Positions 40,001 to 51,100 of a DNA stretch of 64,000 bases are shown here, piece after piece. The stretch spans positions 9,431,519 through 9,495,518 of the forward strand of contig NC_064036.1 in NCBI RefSeq assembly GCF_932526225.1. Direction: 5' to 3'. Numbering within the stretch: position 1 is the first letter of the stretch; every line of letters starts with the position of its first letter. The notes beneath the pieces are model-generated. The model had not been told where the DNA came from and searched no databases. It worked only from the letters and a program-made list of their open reading frames with translations. The position numbers and the translations under genes were made by a program. Origin of the DNA: Nematostella vectensis. Taxonomy: Eukaryota; Cnidaria; Anthozoa; Actiniaria; Edwardsiidae.

Positions 40001-43000
40001 ATATCGAAGATGAACTTGAACTTGCTAAGATAGATGAGGACGAAGAAGGATATGGGGTAGAGGAAGAGAGACGGTACGAGCCCAGCAAAGAGCATGATCT
40101 CAAAACAGCCGTGACGAAAGCGCTTATCATCCTGCTATTGACGCCTCTAGCTTATCTGTTCTCTACCGCTGGTGAAGTCTGCTTGACGTTAGGAGCTGTG
40201 TTAGTTCCTGTGATCTACTTCATCTACAGGAAGCCCTGGTGTTCCCACGAGAAAGACCTTTATGCTGCATTAAACAAGCTGACAACAAGACTGGCTGCAG
40301 AGTGCGCGGAGACCGAGTTCTTAAAGAAAGCCATAGAAAACATGACTCAGGGACAAAAAGAACTGGGCTTGAACAACAACGCAAGTGACACACCGCCAAC
40401 ACATGTAAATCACAAGAGCCCACGCGGCAAAATCTCTGCGCACTGCAAGGATTGTGGGAAGCAAGGCGATCCAGTAATCGAGAGTGATAACAGAAAACTG
40501 CAGCGACAACAGTCTTTACTGGAGAAGTTGAATATCATACTTTATGAGAAGAATGCTCGAAGTCATCTAGGGCGCTTTTGGGGATATGAGGAATTGAAGA
40601 TGGCTTTGAACAGGTTGAGGCATGAGCGCGAGATAGAACAAGGCAAGCAGGGAGAACAGAAGGACATTCATCTCCACGAACGCCTATCAGAAGTTGTTGA
40701 GGAAGCCGTCAGAGACGAAAAAAGACGCAAGTTCAAAGCCTTAGTCCTAACGATCGTCACATCCTTGACAGTTATGTTGCTGTTTTCACTGAGGTCTTCG
40801 TCTCTTTTTGCTGTTGTAACGTCAGTTGTCGTGACGGTTTGCTCATTCTTGTACGGCATTCGATCCTGGCGGAAGATTGAAAATTTGAAGTCCAAGTTGA
40901 GCGTGGAAAAGTGCAGAATTGAGGAGCAGACGAAGGAGATCAGTGAATTGTTGAGTTTGTTGGACAGAGAGCACGAGGTAGTCTGTAAACAGAAGATAGC
41001 AATTGAGGCGCTTGAGCGAGGGTTTAATGAGGAATTCAGGAAAAACAAGGACCACCAGCTGACGATAGCCAAGCTGACCTTGGTATTTCAGGAGGAAAAA
41101 GAACTGCAGGAGGTATTACGCCAGAAGGAAGATTTTAAGGAAGCTACGTCTGACGAGGCGCAGAAGCAAATTGAAGATCACACTCGAAGTAAATACCTTG
41201 TATTCCGAAATATGCAGCGAGAGCTGGAAGAACAACAGTCGCACTCGGAAGAACAGCGGAGGGTTATCGATGAGTTAAAAACCGCAACCAGCATCATAAC
41301 TAATGCCGCTGCGTCACAGTTGTCCGAGTTAAGATCCCAAAGGGAAGTCAAACTTACTGGCGACTCAAGCGTCCTTCAAGGTTTGAAATACTTGTCTGGA
41401 GCAAGCCTGTCCACTTTATCTGTGGCCATGTTTTACACAGGCTATCCTTGGCTAGCTATTCTTCCTCTCGCAGGCATCGCGCTCTATTCAGTCAACAAGC
41501 GTGGAATCAAGATAAGCAAAGCCAGCTTTGCAAAGTATGGTTCAAAGGTTACCTGGGCTTGCGCTTTACTGGTGTTGATCTGTGGTCTTTTCGTAGCTTC
41601 AAGTTCTCTCCCATCAGTGAGCCCATCAGCGCGTGAGTTTGTATGCTTATCTGTTGTTCCCTCTGTTGTGATTGTTGCGTTGGCCTATTTACGACACAAA
41701 AGGAGAACAATTTCAAATGACACAGATGACCTTTGGAACAGGATTCATGAGCGCACCCAACTGATTGATGTCCAAAGCGAAGAAATACAGACCTTAAAGA
41801 AACTGCTCGAAGTAGAGCGAACTTACAGTCAATACACTGAACAACTATTAAAGGAGAAGAACGGAGGCGTTGAAGGTCTAGATGGCAGGGACAGTCATGA
41901 GATTGCCAATAAGAAAGCTATGGAGGATGACGAGAAATGCCATCAATACGACTTGACAAGATACGAGCTTGATGAAGTCAAGATATTCCTAAGCGAAGAA
42001 AAACGGACAAATATAGAACTAAGAAAATCTCTTGCAGAAGCCCAAGAATCAAAATCGTCCTTGACTTGTAAAGTACGTAATCTAGAGCGAATGCTGGAGG
42101 TGCAACGGCTAAGTGCTCAAGAGAAGTGCCATCAGGGAGAAAACCTTCTGAAAGACCGCATCCAGGAGCTTGTGGAAGACCTAGAAGGGGAAAGAAAAAC
42201 TAAGCAGGAACTAAGCGCACAACTCATTGAGGAAAGGAGCTTGCGAGAGCTGAAACAGATTGAGCTTGCTGACCTTGGGGAGAAACTCCGTGACGAGCAG
42301 CAGATTACAATGAGTCTTAAAGAGCAGTTGAAGGCAGTTAATAGAACTGAAGTGTTGAAACTGCAGCTCACAAGTGCTCAGCGCGAGCTCGACGACGAAC
42401 GTTTAGCCAATCAAAGTCAAAACCAGAGTTTCCTTGAAGCTCTTCACCGGCTTCGGGAAAACAACCTTGTGCTGCAAAGAGGAATCCGAGAGCTGAATAA
42501 AGGTGGACAAGATAGCAGCTGTGATGGACTTGGAGATATCCGTGAACAGAGCGAAGTGCAGCAAGAAGAGATTGAAGGCTTGCAGACGCAACTTGAGGAG
42601 ATCATCAATGTTGGGCATGCGCAGAAGTACCAGGACGTCATTGAGGAACTGCAGGTTTGTGAGAATTTGGCTTCCCATCACATTTATTTACTGGTATGTT
42701 TAATACAAGGGGCGATAAAGCCGAGCGGTGGTGTGGGTAGAAAAAGGATAGCTATCAATCCAACCCACCGGGATTCGTCCATAGTACAATATCCGCACTT
42801 CGTTATATCCTACACACGTTTAGGAAGTAGTAAAGGCACGCCCTAGAGAACATAAATAGGAAAGCGATATTTATATTGGACTCCTTTAAAAAATAGTTTT
42901 CAAATTCCCATACCGTTTACTAACTTAATTTCTCAGCTAAGTACTTACTTAACTTCTTACTGAAATACTTAATTTCCTACATAACTTACTTACGAACTTA

Positions 43001-44575
43001 CTTAATTTCTTATTTACTTACTTAATTTCTTACTTACCTACTTGATTTCTTACTTACTTGCTTAATTTCTTACTTACTTAGTTTTTGTTTGTTTTATTAT
43101 TAGACCCTCCGAAGAAAGCTGGAGTTTTACGAGAACCAGGGCAACAACGAAGAGAAGGACGGTGCAAAAATCAAGATGCTGGCGGAACTCGAGCACGAGC
43201 GAGAGAAGAACAAGATACTGGACGAGGCGGTGGAAGAGCTACAGAGACAACAGAGGGAACAGCGCCTCATGTACGAGAAGGAGAAGATGAGGTCCATACA
43301 GCTGGCGAGGCAGGTTTCCGGCGAAGATATCCCGCAGATTTTGATAGAGGAAGAAGCCAAGGAAGGTTAGTATGCCCCGAGTAAAGATATCATTATCATT
43401 TTCTCATCATCAGCAGCGGCATCAGCATCATCATCATTGATATTGTTATCATATATTTTAAGCATTATTTGCAGAGGAGAAAAGAAATATGGAAGCTGTT
43501 GCAAAACATTTGTTTACTTTTCAAGACGTTGAGCACGGATATTTTCAGTAGTTATAGGACTCGCTTACAACAATCGCATGAAACTGATAGACACAATTAG
43601 TACTAACCCAAATTGTGTGACCAGGTTTTTACGAGACTTTTTATGTTTTTGGCTACGCAAAGAAGAAAATGCCATTTCATTAGTTCAATAAGCGCAGCTT
43701 TAAGCATTAATAAGCAGTGCCCAACCTAACCAAAGTCTGGCATAATTGATTATTATTACCCTATAAACTTATAAACCCTAGGAAAAAGAAATCATTGTCT
43801 TACCCAAGGTGTCTCCGACTTGCCCCAGATGTCGAGAATACACGAGGAGGGGTATAGCGGCTCGTCTAATTATCTTCCTATATTGTAAAACGTAATTCTT
43901 ACTTATTTGCCCCAGATGTCGAGGATACACGAGGAGGGGTAAAGCGGCTCGTCTAATTATCTCCCTATATTGTAAAACGTAATTCTTACTTATTTGCCCC
44001 AGATGTCGAGGATACACGTATAATTATCTCCCTATATTGTAAAACGTAATTCTTGCTTATTTGCCCCAGATGTAGAGGATACACGAGGCGTGCTATACTG
44101 GCTGGGGACCAATGGCGGCCTGACGGAATGGAAAAATCCCGGCGAGGCAGGCCTAGTCACTATAACCCGCTCTTCCTACGGGCATGGCAAAGCTACAGAT
44201 GCCGCTGACCGCAGACCATCGTGGTGCAGCACCAGCAACAAACCCAACCAATGGTGGAAGATCGACTTCGGAGATAAACGTACCGTGGTTGCCAATGGTT
44301 ACCGTTTGCGTCACGGCTGGAGTGGGAATGCAGGTGCGTTACGTCATTGGGTGCTAGAGGGTTCGATGGATGGACGACGATGGCTGTTGCTAAAGCAGCA
44401 CGAAAACGACGATTCCCTAAATTCTGCTTACGCCTCAGGATATTGGAAACTCGAGAATATCACGACAGGTTATCGATTTGTACGCGTTCGCCAGACTGGG
44501 CCGAATTCCACCGGAACAAATGCTCTCCGTCTATGTGGCTTTGAGGTTTACGGGAAGATCGTAATTGCGGAGTGA
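37084..44575 (+). CDS. Giant coiled-coil membrane protein with C-terminal HECTD1-type discoidin-like domain
   Basis: Coding exons 37084-42654, 43104-43365 and 44070-44575 join in phase to 2112 residues. The start has a good context (AACCATGG) and a strong 5' UTR acceptor just upstream. Residues 1-1005 are almost unbroken acidic/basic coiled coil. Hydrophobic hairpin-like regions lie at about 1013-1050, 1217-1258, 1434-1470 and 1489-1537. Most are followed by a basic patch (YRKPW, RSWRK, LRHKRR), and coiled coils lie between and after them. Two CxxC-type Cys lie near 1122 (CKDCGK). The final exon encodes a jellyroll-like domain, with VLYWLGTNGG, EWKNP, WWKIDFGDKRTV, YRLRHGW, ALRHWVLEGSMDG and LRLCGFEVYG; the spacing matches the domain within HECTD1. 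No catalytic domain is seen. A tether or golgin-like membrane scaffold is an inference only. The whole protein is unfamiliar to me. Confidence 0.85.
43815..44095. repeat. Tandem repeats copying the last-exon acceptor of the coiled-coil gene
   Basis: Three upstream copies and the real junction each contain TTGCCCCAG|ATGT(C/A)GAGGATACACG, at about 43820, 43911, 43995 and 44061. Copies are separated by a shared spacer containing TAATTATCTCCCTATATTG and AAACGTAATTCTTACTT. The third copy has an internal deletion. Each copy carries the complete 3' splice signal and the first ~18 nt of the exon. Confidence 0.9.
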
Positions 44576-44739
44576 TAGAAGGGGGATAGAGGTATAGAAT
44601 AAGGAAGGGGGTCGATACGTATTCTGTGAAGACATAGGGAAATGAAGGTGATTAGTTGACTATGTATTGGTTTCTGTGGTTTGACGCGACGGGCTGGGGA
44701 GAGGACAGTCGTGCGGTAACACCACGAACTCAGTGATTT

Positions 44740-44745
44740 AATAAA
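44740..44745 (+). terminator. Polyadenylation signal AATAAA of the coiled-coil gene
   Basis: AATAAA lies 165 bp after the TGA stop in the sense orientation and is a plausible 3' end for the gene. Confidence 0.6.
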
Positions 44746-44845
44746 TGAGAACATTATAGTCCAGAAGTCATAAGGGCAAGGTTTTCCAGTATTTTAGTAT
44801 TTTAATAACCGCTATGGCGGGCCAATGCAGAAAGAATCTATGTAA

Positions 44846-44979
44846 TTTTAGCGAGCACAATGTGATATTCATATGCTTTACTCGCATGCAATATATTCAT
44901 TGAAATCATATCATTTTAGCGAGCACAATGTGATATTCATATGCTTCACTCGCATGCAATATATTCATCAAAATCACCA
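44846..44979. repeat. 68-bp tandem duplication
   Basis: Two near-identical units contain GCGAGCACAATGTGATATTC and ACTCGCATGCAATATATTCA. They are intergenic, just after the coiled-coil gene. Confidence 0.85.
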
Positions 44980-46318
44980 ATGATGTGCATTACATTGACT
45001 ATTTATAGCATTGCTAGGAAAATATCATACGGTATATATAAATATAAACGCATTTTCTCAAACATGTTTTCAGTCATACGTGGACGTCAATCATGACTTT
45101 AGAATTTTTTCAAAAGGCCATTCCAGTTATAAGCATGCGCGCGCACTCACCATGGGAACCTACCTTAACTACCCGCATGCAGCGCGCGCTTCGTTCGATG
45201 TAAGCTTAAAAAAACGCGCACTGCATTCTGGTAGTTGAGGTAGGTTTCTAGTGTTATGTGCGCGCAATCTTATAGCTGGTATGGCCTATTCTTCACCTCA
45301 CAGCTTTATATCGATGACAACGAAAACAAAATCAGTGGATCGCCTTCTTAGCTACTGTCACCAAGAGAATACCGATAAACACAAAGCCAGCTATTGAATA
45401 AAGTTTCAATTCTATCTTGTCTGCTATCTTTACGCCTGGAATTTTTCGGCGCTCTCTCATTGGTTAGCGGTCTAACGGCTGCCGTAACTGCGAAACGGCT
45501 TCCGTCACAAAAACAAAACAGAAACGATTCGGAAACGAAAAACACAAGGCGCACGTGTGACTGAAAACAAGTGTACAAATCATTTATTTGATGACCTGTT
45601 CTTCGATAAGGAGAAGTGTAACTACTTTTGGTTTTTGGGACCATAGTTAGGACCATGAAAAACTTAGGGTTAACTGTTACATATAAATAGCATATGGGAT
45701 TGACAAAATATACAATAACCAATAATTTTAGATATGTATCTATTGGGTGATGGTTGATAGAAAATTCAATAAAATAACTATAGACACTTGCTGATTATTC
45801 TTTCAATCTTAAATCTTTAATTTTGTGAGAGTGAATCATGAGCGAGCATTAATTCTCACTTTTTTTTATGATACAGACGCGCTGTGTGTATCAACACAAC
45901 AAAAACCTGGATCGGTATCCTCTAAGTTCGACCTTTTTTTAACCTTGAGTGTCAAATTCAGAAGATTTAGTAACTAAAACCAGGAAACAAGAGGATGTTC
46001 ATTTAATACCCTAAGAGGGGATAGAAGATTTTGATACCTTAGAATTTCCTAGCCCCGTTCAATAAGAAAATAAATTTCGGTCCCAATCCCCTTTCCACCC
46101 ACAATCCTTTGAGGGCACAGGGTTTCCAATTTCCCGTTCTATGACATACATTAATCTCCATATGAGCGCGAAAATCCCTCAATGGCCACACAACTGACAC
46201 TTGTTGCTTATGAACGGCTTGTTAGCGCTAGGAAACCGAGAGACGTGAAGCGCATTCAGTGAAACCACACACAGCGCTCTAAAGGCGTATTTCCTCTAGC
46301 GAAGTAAGCGAAGATAAT
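44980..46318. other. Intergenic stretch without a supported gene
   Basis: Apart from the foldback element at 45115-45290, this sequence is AT-rich, with one incidental antisense frame at 45348-45722. That frame has no recognisable domain and no splice or context support. I see no tRNA or other RNA gene. Confidence 0.5.
45115..45290. mobile_element. Foldback MITE of ~175 bp
   Basis: The arms of ~58 bp are inverted: AGGCCATTCCAGTTATAAG at the left pairs with CTTATAGCTGGTATGGCCT at the right. The rest of the arms (GCGCGCAC and AACCTACCTTAACTACC) also pairs. It encodes no protein. Confidence 0.75.
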
Positions 46319-46805
46319 TTATAATAATAATAATAATAATTTATTGCATTTATATTGCGCAATTATCAATATAAAAATTTTCAACTGCGCATTATAAGTA
46401 AATAATGTAAATATGAGTAAATAAAACTAGTAACAAATGCCAAACTATAATAATATTACGATAAAACTATGAATAATATAATTACAATAGACCTTTGATA
46501 AAAATAAAGGGAATATATATATTGATTATAAATTAAACGCTTGTCTTAAGTGCCTTTTTAAAACTTAAATGTTATCAATAAAACTTTAAATCTAATTCGG
46601 TAAACAACCGGCAACCAATGAAGGCTTATAAGTATCGGTGTTATGTGGCAAAACTTACTCTCTCGAAATATAACTCTAGCAGCAGCATTTTGCACGCGCT
46701 GAAATTTTTGCAAAAGGTATCCAGGGCTACCATGCAGTAAACTATTACAGTAATCTAGACGGCTTGTGACAAGAGCATTAATAAGCGTTTCTGTGTCACC
46801 TCTAG

Positions 46806-49800
46806 TTAGTATGGTCTAATTCTTCTTATATTGTACATGTGATAAAAGGCAGTAGAGCAGGTTTTTGTGATATGGTCCGACATTGAAAGATTTGAATCTA
46901 TCCATACCCCAAGATTCTTGACCGGTGACTTTGAAGATATCATATCATTGACTACGCGAAGCTGATCTACACTAACTTTAGCAAGCTGCTGCTTTGTGCC
47001 TATCAAAAGAAACTCTGTCTTCGTGCTATTCAACAACAGTCTATTACTGACCATCCAGCCACTCACAGCCTCGATACAGCGTTCCATGGAACAGCGTCGG
47101 ACTGCCCACAATCCGCCTTTGGACTGAACGAGACATACGGCTGCGTGTCATCAGCTTAGCAATGGACAGATGGTAGATGTTCCTTAACGACCTGAAGCAA
47201 TGAGCTCGAGTAGATGGTGAACAAAAGCGGGCCTAGACACGAGCCTTGTGGCACCCCACAGCTAAGATCGAGTCTCTATGACTGGCACCCACGAACTGAC
47301 ACACGTTGACCACGCCCATTTAAGTACGACTTATACCACTCAAGAGCCATCCCACCCAGACCAACCCTGCCGAGGGCCTTCTCCAACAGTCCATGGTCTA
47401 AGTATCGAAGGCGGCAGAGTGACATGCTGCTCGTTCATATTTAAGAGAATGTCACTCTTGACTTTCAGGAGTGCCGTCTCTGTGCTGTGATCTTTCCTGT
47501 ACGCAGATTGAACATCAGGGTAAACACCATTAGTAGCCAAATGGTCATACGTTTGATGAAACACCGCCTTCTCTGTAAGTTTCGAGATAAACATCAAGTT
47601 ACTGACTGGAGGAAAGTTTGAAAACGAAATATTCAGCCCCAGCTTCTTAAGAAGGGGAATCACTAGCGCCTCTTTCCATCCCTCAGGAAAATGACCGCTT
47701 TGTAGCGACTTGTTAATGATGGCAGTGATGATTGGAAGCAAAGAGTCGCATTTGCTCACTTGAGTGCATAAGATCGAGTGCTCAGGATTTTTTAGCAGAG
47801 CACTCGACAAGAGACTTCACATCATTTTCGCTTAGCTCCGCAAACTGAGTCAGTGGGGGGACCTCAGAAGCCTGTATCATGGGGGGTACAGAAGGACAGT
47901 CACTGGCATCGATATTGTTCTGAATCAGCTCAATCTTCTTCACGAAATATTTTCCCAAGTCGTTAGCAAACGTCGGCGCATGCAGGTTCGGCGGTAGGCC
48001 ATCGTCAGGTGATTGGTTAAACAAGCGCTTGCTCGCACGGAATAGCTTTCTCTGATCAGAACAATTATCCGCAATGAAGTCGGCATAAAAAACCCTTCGT
48101 GCCCGTTTAACAAACTATTCAGCGCATTACGTCGCTGTTGGAAGGTATCAAAATTAGCCACCATCCTTGACCGCCTCCAGATTTTCTCCGCCTTTCTTCT
48201 CTCCCTCTTAGCTTGTCTAATCTCCTGGGTGAACCAGGGAACTCGAGGACGCGTCACGATAGTTCTTTGTTTCAAAGGTGCGTGTTTATTTACTGCGGCC
48301 TGTAGATAATAATAATACAAGCTCATCTAAATCATTCGGCGTCTTTGTGCAAAGATCCGAATTAATCAGATCAGAGTTTAGGGTTTGAATATCAACCGAC
48401 TTTAACTTGCGATATGAAACAGTTCTGACTGCCAATCATGGCTTCAGGCACTGTAAAGAGCACAGAACCGAGGCATGGTCAGACAAGTAACGATCCACGA
48501 GTGGAGTTTCTCTTATGATCTGGTCAGTTTGGCGAGTTATCACCAAGCCCAGTGTGTGACCATGTATGTGGGTGGGATCTGCAATGTGTTGTTGCAAGCT
48601 GAAGCACTCAAGCAGTTCGAAAAATCTTGCCGCATCACCATCCAACAGATCGGCATGAATATTGAAGTCCCCGACCACAACCAGTTGTTCGTTACACAAA
48701 ACAATCGTTTCGAGATAATCGCTGAGTTCCGTAAAGAAAGTGCCAATAAGAATCGTCTGACCATTTGAGTCAGTCTGTGGTCGATAAAGAATGAGCACAC
48801 GCAACTCCTGTGACGGCAGTCTGATCAACCACTCCGAAAACTCAAATGACGTTTTTGCCCCGCCATCAACCTTCTCCACTGTCAAAGAACCACGGAAGAT
48901 GAGATCCGTACCCCCTACCTGACGACCACAACGAACTTGATCCAACACTCGATATCCGTCCGGACAGAGCTCGGATCTGATCGCATCATCATTGCCACTC
49001 AGCCAGGTCTCAGTTACGGCTACTATATCAGCTTTGCAATCACAATACACCAAAAACTGGAAATCGACTCTGCCAAATTTTCGTCTTTAATAAGACTTCT
49101 TCAGGGCAGAATGAAGAATTCTTATAAAAGACGAAAATTTGGCAGAGTCGTTTTCCAGTTTTTGGTGTATTGTATTCATTGTTCTGGTACGAGATCGCGA
49201 CAGTTTGGGCTTTTTGATTCTATTAGCTTTGCAATCACAGATATAGTCATGAATCAGCGCAGACTTGTTCCTCACTGAACGAGTATTGAAAATACAAAGT
49301 GAGGCAGGCGAGACAGTGTTCGAAGTAACCTGAGATTTTTTGACGTTTATTAGGTTCGACGCAGTTCTTGACGAGAGACGTAACTTAGAACAATGAGAGT
49401 TAACCGGTGAATCAGACGAATTATTAAGTTGAGACCCCACCAGTTTATTATTTGCTGGATAGTTATTGACAAGAACAGGGATGGGTTGCCTTACATTGTT
49501 CATCATCGAAAAGTTATTTGTTCGATGAAGGTGCTGAGGGTTGTTCACCTCAAGCAGCGACTGTTGAGTGTTGATAAGATTACGAGCGTTTCGTGTTGAA
49601 GTGGACCTGTTCTCAGGTCCTGGGTTCAGTTTGAAAACTAGATCACCTTCAAGAGGGAGGTAAAAGGTGGCACTTGTATTGTTATAATACATGCAAGGGC
49701 ATTTCTGTCTTCTGATTCGTGCTCTTGAGCAGAAAACCAGTCGAGTGGAACAATGCCCTATCCATCGAACCTCAGAGGTAACAGGCGCTTTCGAAGACGC

Positions 49801-49860
49801 CAGCATCAGCACAAGTGATACATAGAAAACAAGTGCAAGGCTGCTCCTCATTGTGCGCAC
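46806..49860 (-). pseudogene. Broken LINE endonuclease/reverse transcriptase reading frame
   Basis: This is the single polyprotein of the LINE, disrupted by at least four frame breaks and in-frame stops, plus a 180-bp insertion with 15-bp target duplication inside the endonuclease (49045-49224). The active-site tyrosine codon of YADD appears to be replaced by a stop. It cannot be autonomous. Confidence 0.8.
49045..49224. mobile_element. Foldback insertion inside the LINE endonuclease, 15-bp target duplication
   Basis: AGCTTTGCAATCACA is repeated at 49030-49044 and 49225-49239. The insert begins with ~50-bp inverted arms (ATACACCAAAAACTGGAAA... at 49045 against its inverse ending 49170), followed by 54 bp of non-palindromic sequence. 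On the minus strand the centre reads CTGAAGA, then a GTC/GAC stem, then CGAAA, recalling the hammerhead-like core of Penelope-type elements. A 15-bp duplication fits target-primed retrotransposition better than a cut-and-paste element. Confidence 0.75.
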
Positions 49861-51100
49861 CAGAAACCAGCAAGAAAGATTATTTGTACTTGACGATGGA
49901 AAATGAGTCTTTCAAGAAATAAGAAATTTTGACTAAAATAACTTTCTTATCATGTACTTTGTTATTTAAAAAAAAAACTAAAATATAGATAAGGTTTTAT
50001 AAAGTCTATCAAACTGTAGTTATTTACTTTAATTCAATTTTTTCCTTTTTTATTCGGATTATTCATTTAATGCTTGTACTTTTGTACATTTAGTTTTAGT
50101 TTATTTTGTACTTGTACGTACTTTTGCAATTTTCAGCAATAAGCGCGCAGATGAATAATAGAATGTACAAATAGGTAATTTGTAAATGTACAACCTTATA
50201 CTTTGTATTTGATCTCAATTTTCGATATTAGTTTAGTACAGTGATCATTCAAATAATTATAGCTGTGTCACAGAAAACACGGGGAGTACTTGAAGAGATC
50301 AAAGCAGTCCCGCGGGAACACACAACGCAAAATATGCAAATACGGCTAAGTTGAGGTAAACGGGTGACTGCTGACCACTAGGGCAGTGAATTAATTAAGT
50401 TTAGTAAAAAGTCTGAAAAAATATAAAATTACAAAATTACACGGCAAATCAGTCAGAAAATGGCAACGAGAATCAATCAATCAAAAGAGTATAGCCTCAC
50501 AAAAATACTCTATCAAACAGACTGCCTTGGCAGCTCACAGAACATTGTTGATCGCCAATGCGTACAAACAAGTTGAGAAGTATTTGGCGGGAAAATTGAA
50601 TAGACGGGTTTAAAAAAACTGACAAGTTAGGTAAAGCAATCAATAATGTACTTAAAAGCACAGTAACGAATAGGAGTATAAATAAATAGGAGCAGAATGG
50701 TTGTGGTTTAACCGGGATTTCCAATATAGCTGCAGAACCAGTCCTCGGTAACTACCGAAAGTCATCGCACAGTTGGACTCGAAACACTGAAAATAAGTTG
50801 GGTTCTATTCTTATTTGAAGCCGCCTTTTTTCTCTAACAGCTTAGAGACAACTTGGAAGGCTTTGATGCTCCTCCGGATGCTATACGGTGCTCCAAACCT
50901 TCCAAACGGACGAAATCCAAGTAGCTCGCAAAAACACGTCCGTTCACCTCGCGGAAGATGCTTACAGCGCATGCGTAAATAAGCGGGAAGGAGGTGCGTA
51001 AGCTCTCACTCTCCGTAAGTAGTTCGAACTTAAGAAGGGGTTTCCATACCGTCGATGTCCAGTCATTATCAATTTTTTAGATGATGCTTTTATTGCCCAG
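49861..51100. other. Intergenic stretch, nothing recognised
   Basis: AT-rich sequence between the LINE and the stop codon of the EMI-EGF receptor. It presumably contains the receptor's 3' UTR. An AATAAA on the minus strand at 51094-51089 is too close to the stop to be convincing. No reading frame with a recognisable domain is present. Confidence 0.5.

Larger units (their letters stand above)
46319..49860 (-). mobile_element. Decayed CR1/L2-like non-LTR retrotransposon
   Basis: Read on the minus strand, it holds a secretory-like leader with a 2A-like motif (LNPGP), an apurinic-type endonuclease, a linker, a reverse transcriptase and an (ATT)n-rich tail at 46319-46340. Endonuclease motifs include TETWL, LYRP, GDFNIH and SDHASVL. 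RT motifs include FPEGWKEALVIPLLKK, STETALL and VPQGSCLGPLLF, with a stop where the YADD tyrosine is expected. Frameshifts and stops break it into frames at 49860-49087, 49053-48436, 48326-47940, 47810-47340 and 47111-46806. The leader-to-endonuclease order suggests it is near full length at the 5' side. Confidence 0.85.

Noticed and set aside
42655-42846. Extension of the coiled-coil reading frame past 42654
   Set aside because: After CAG|GTTTGTGAG the sequence turns non-coiled and ends at a stop; splicing to 43104 restores coiled coil in phase.
45348-45722. Antisense 124-residue frame
   Set aside because: No recognisable motif and no neighbouring exons; insufficient to call a gene.
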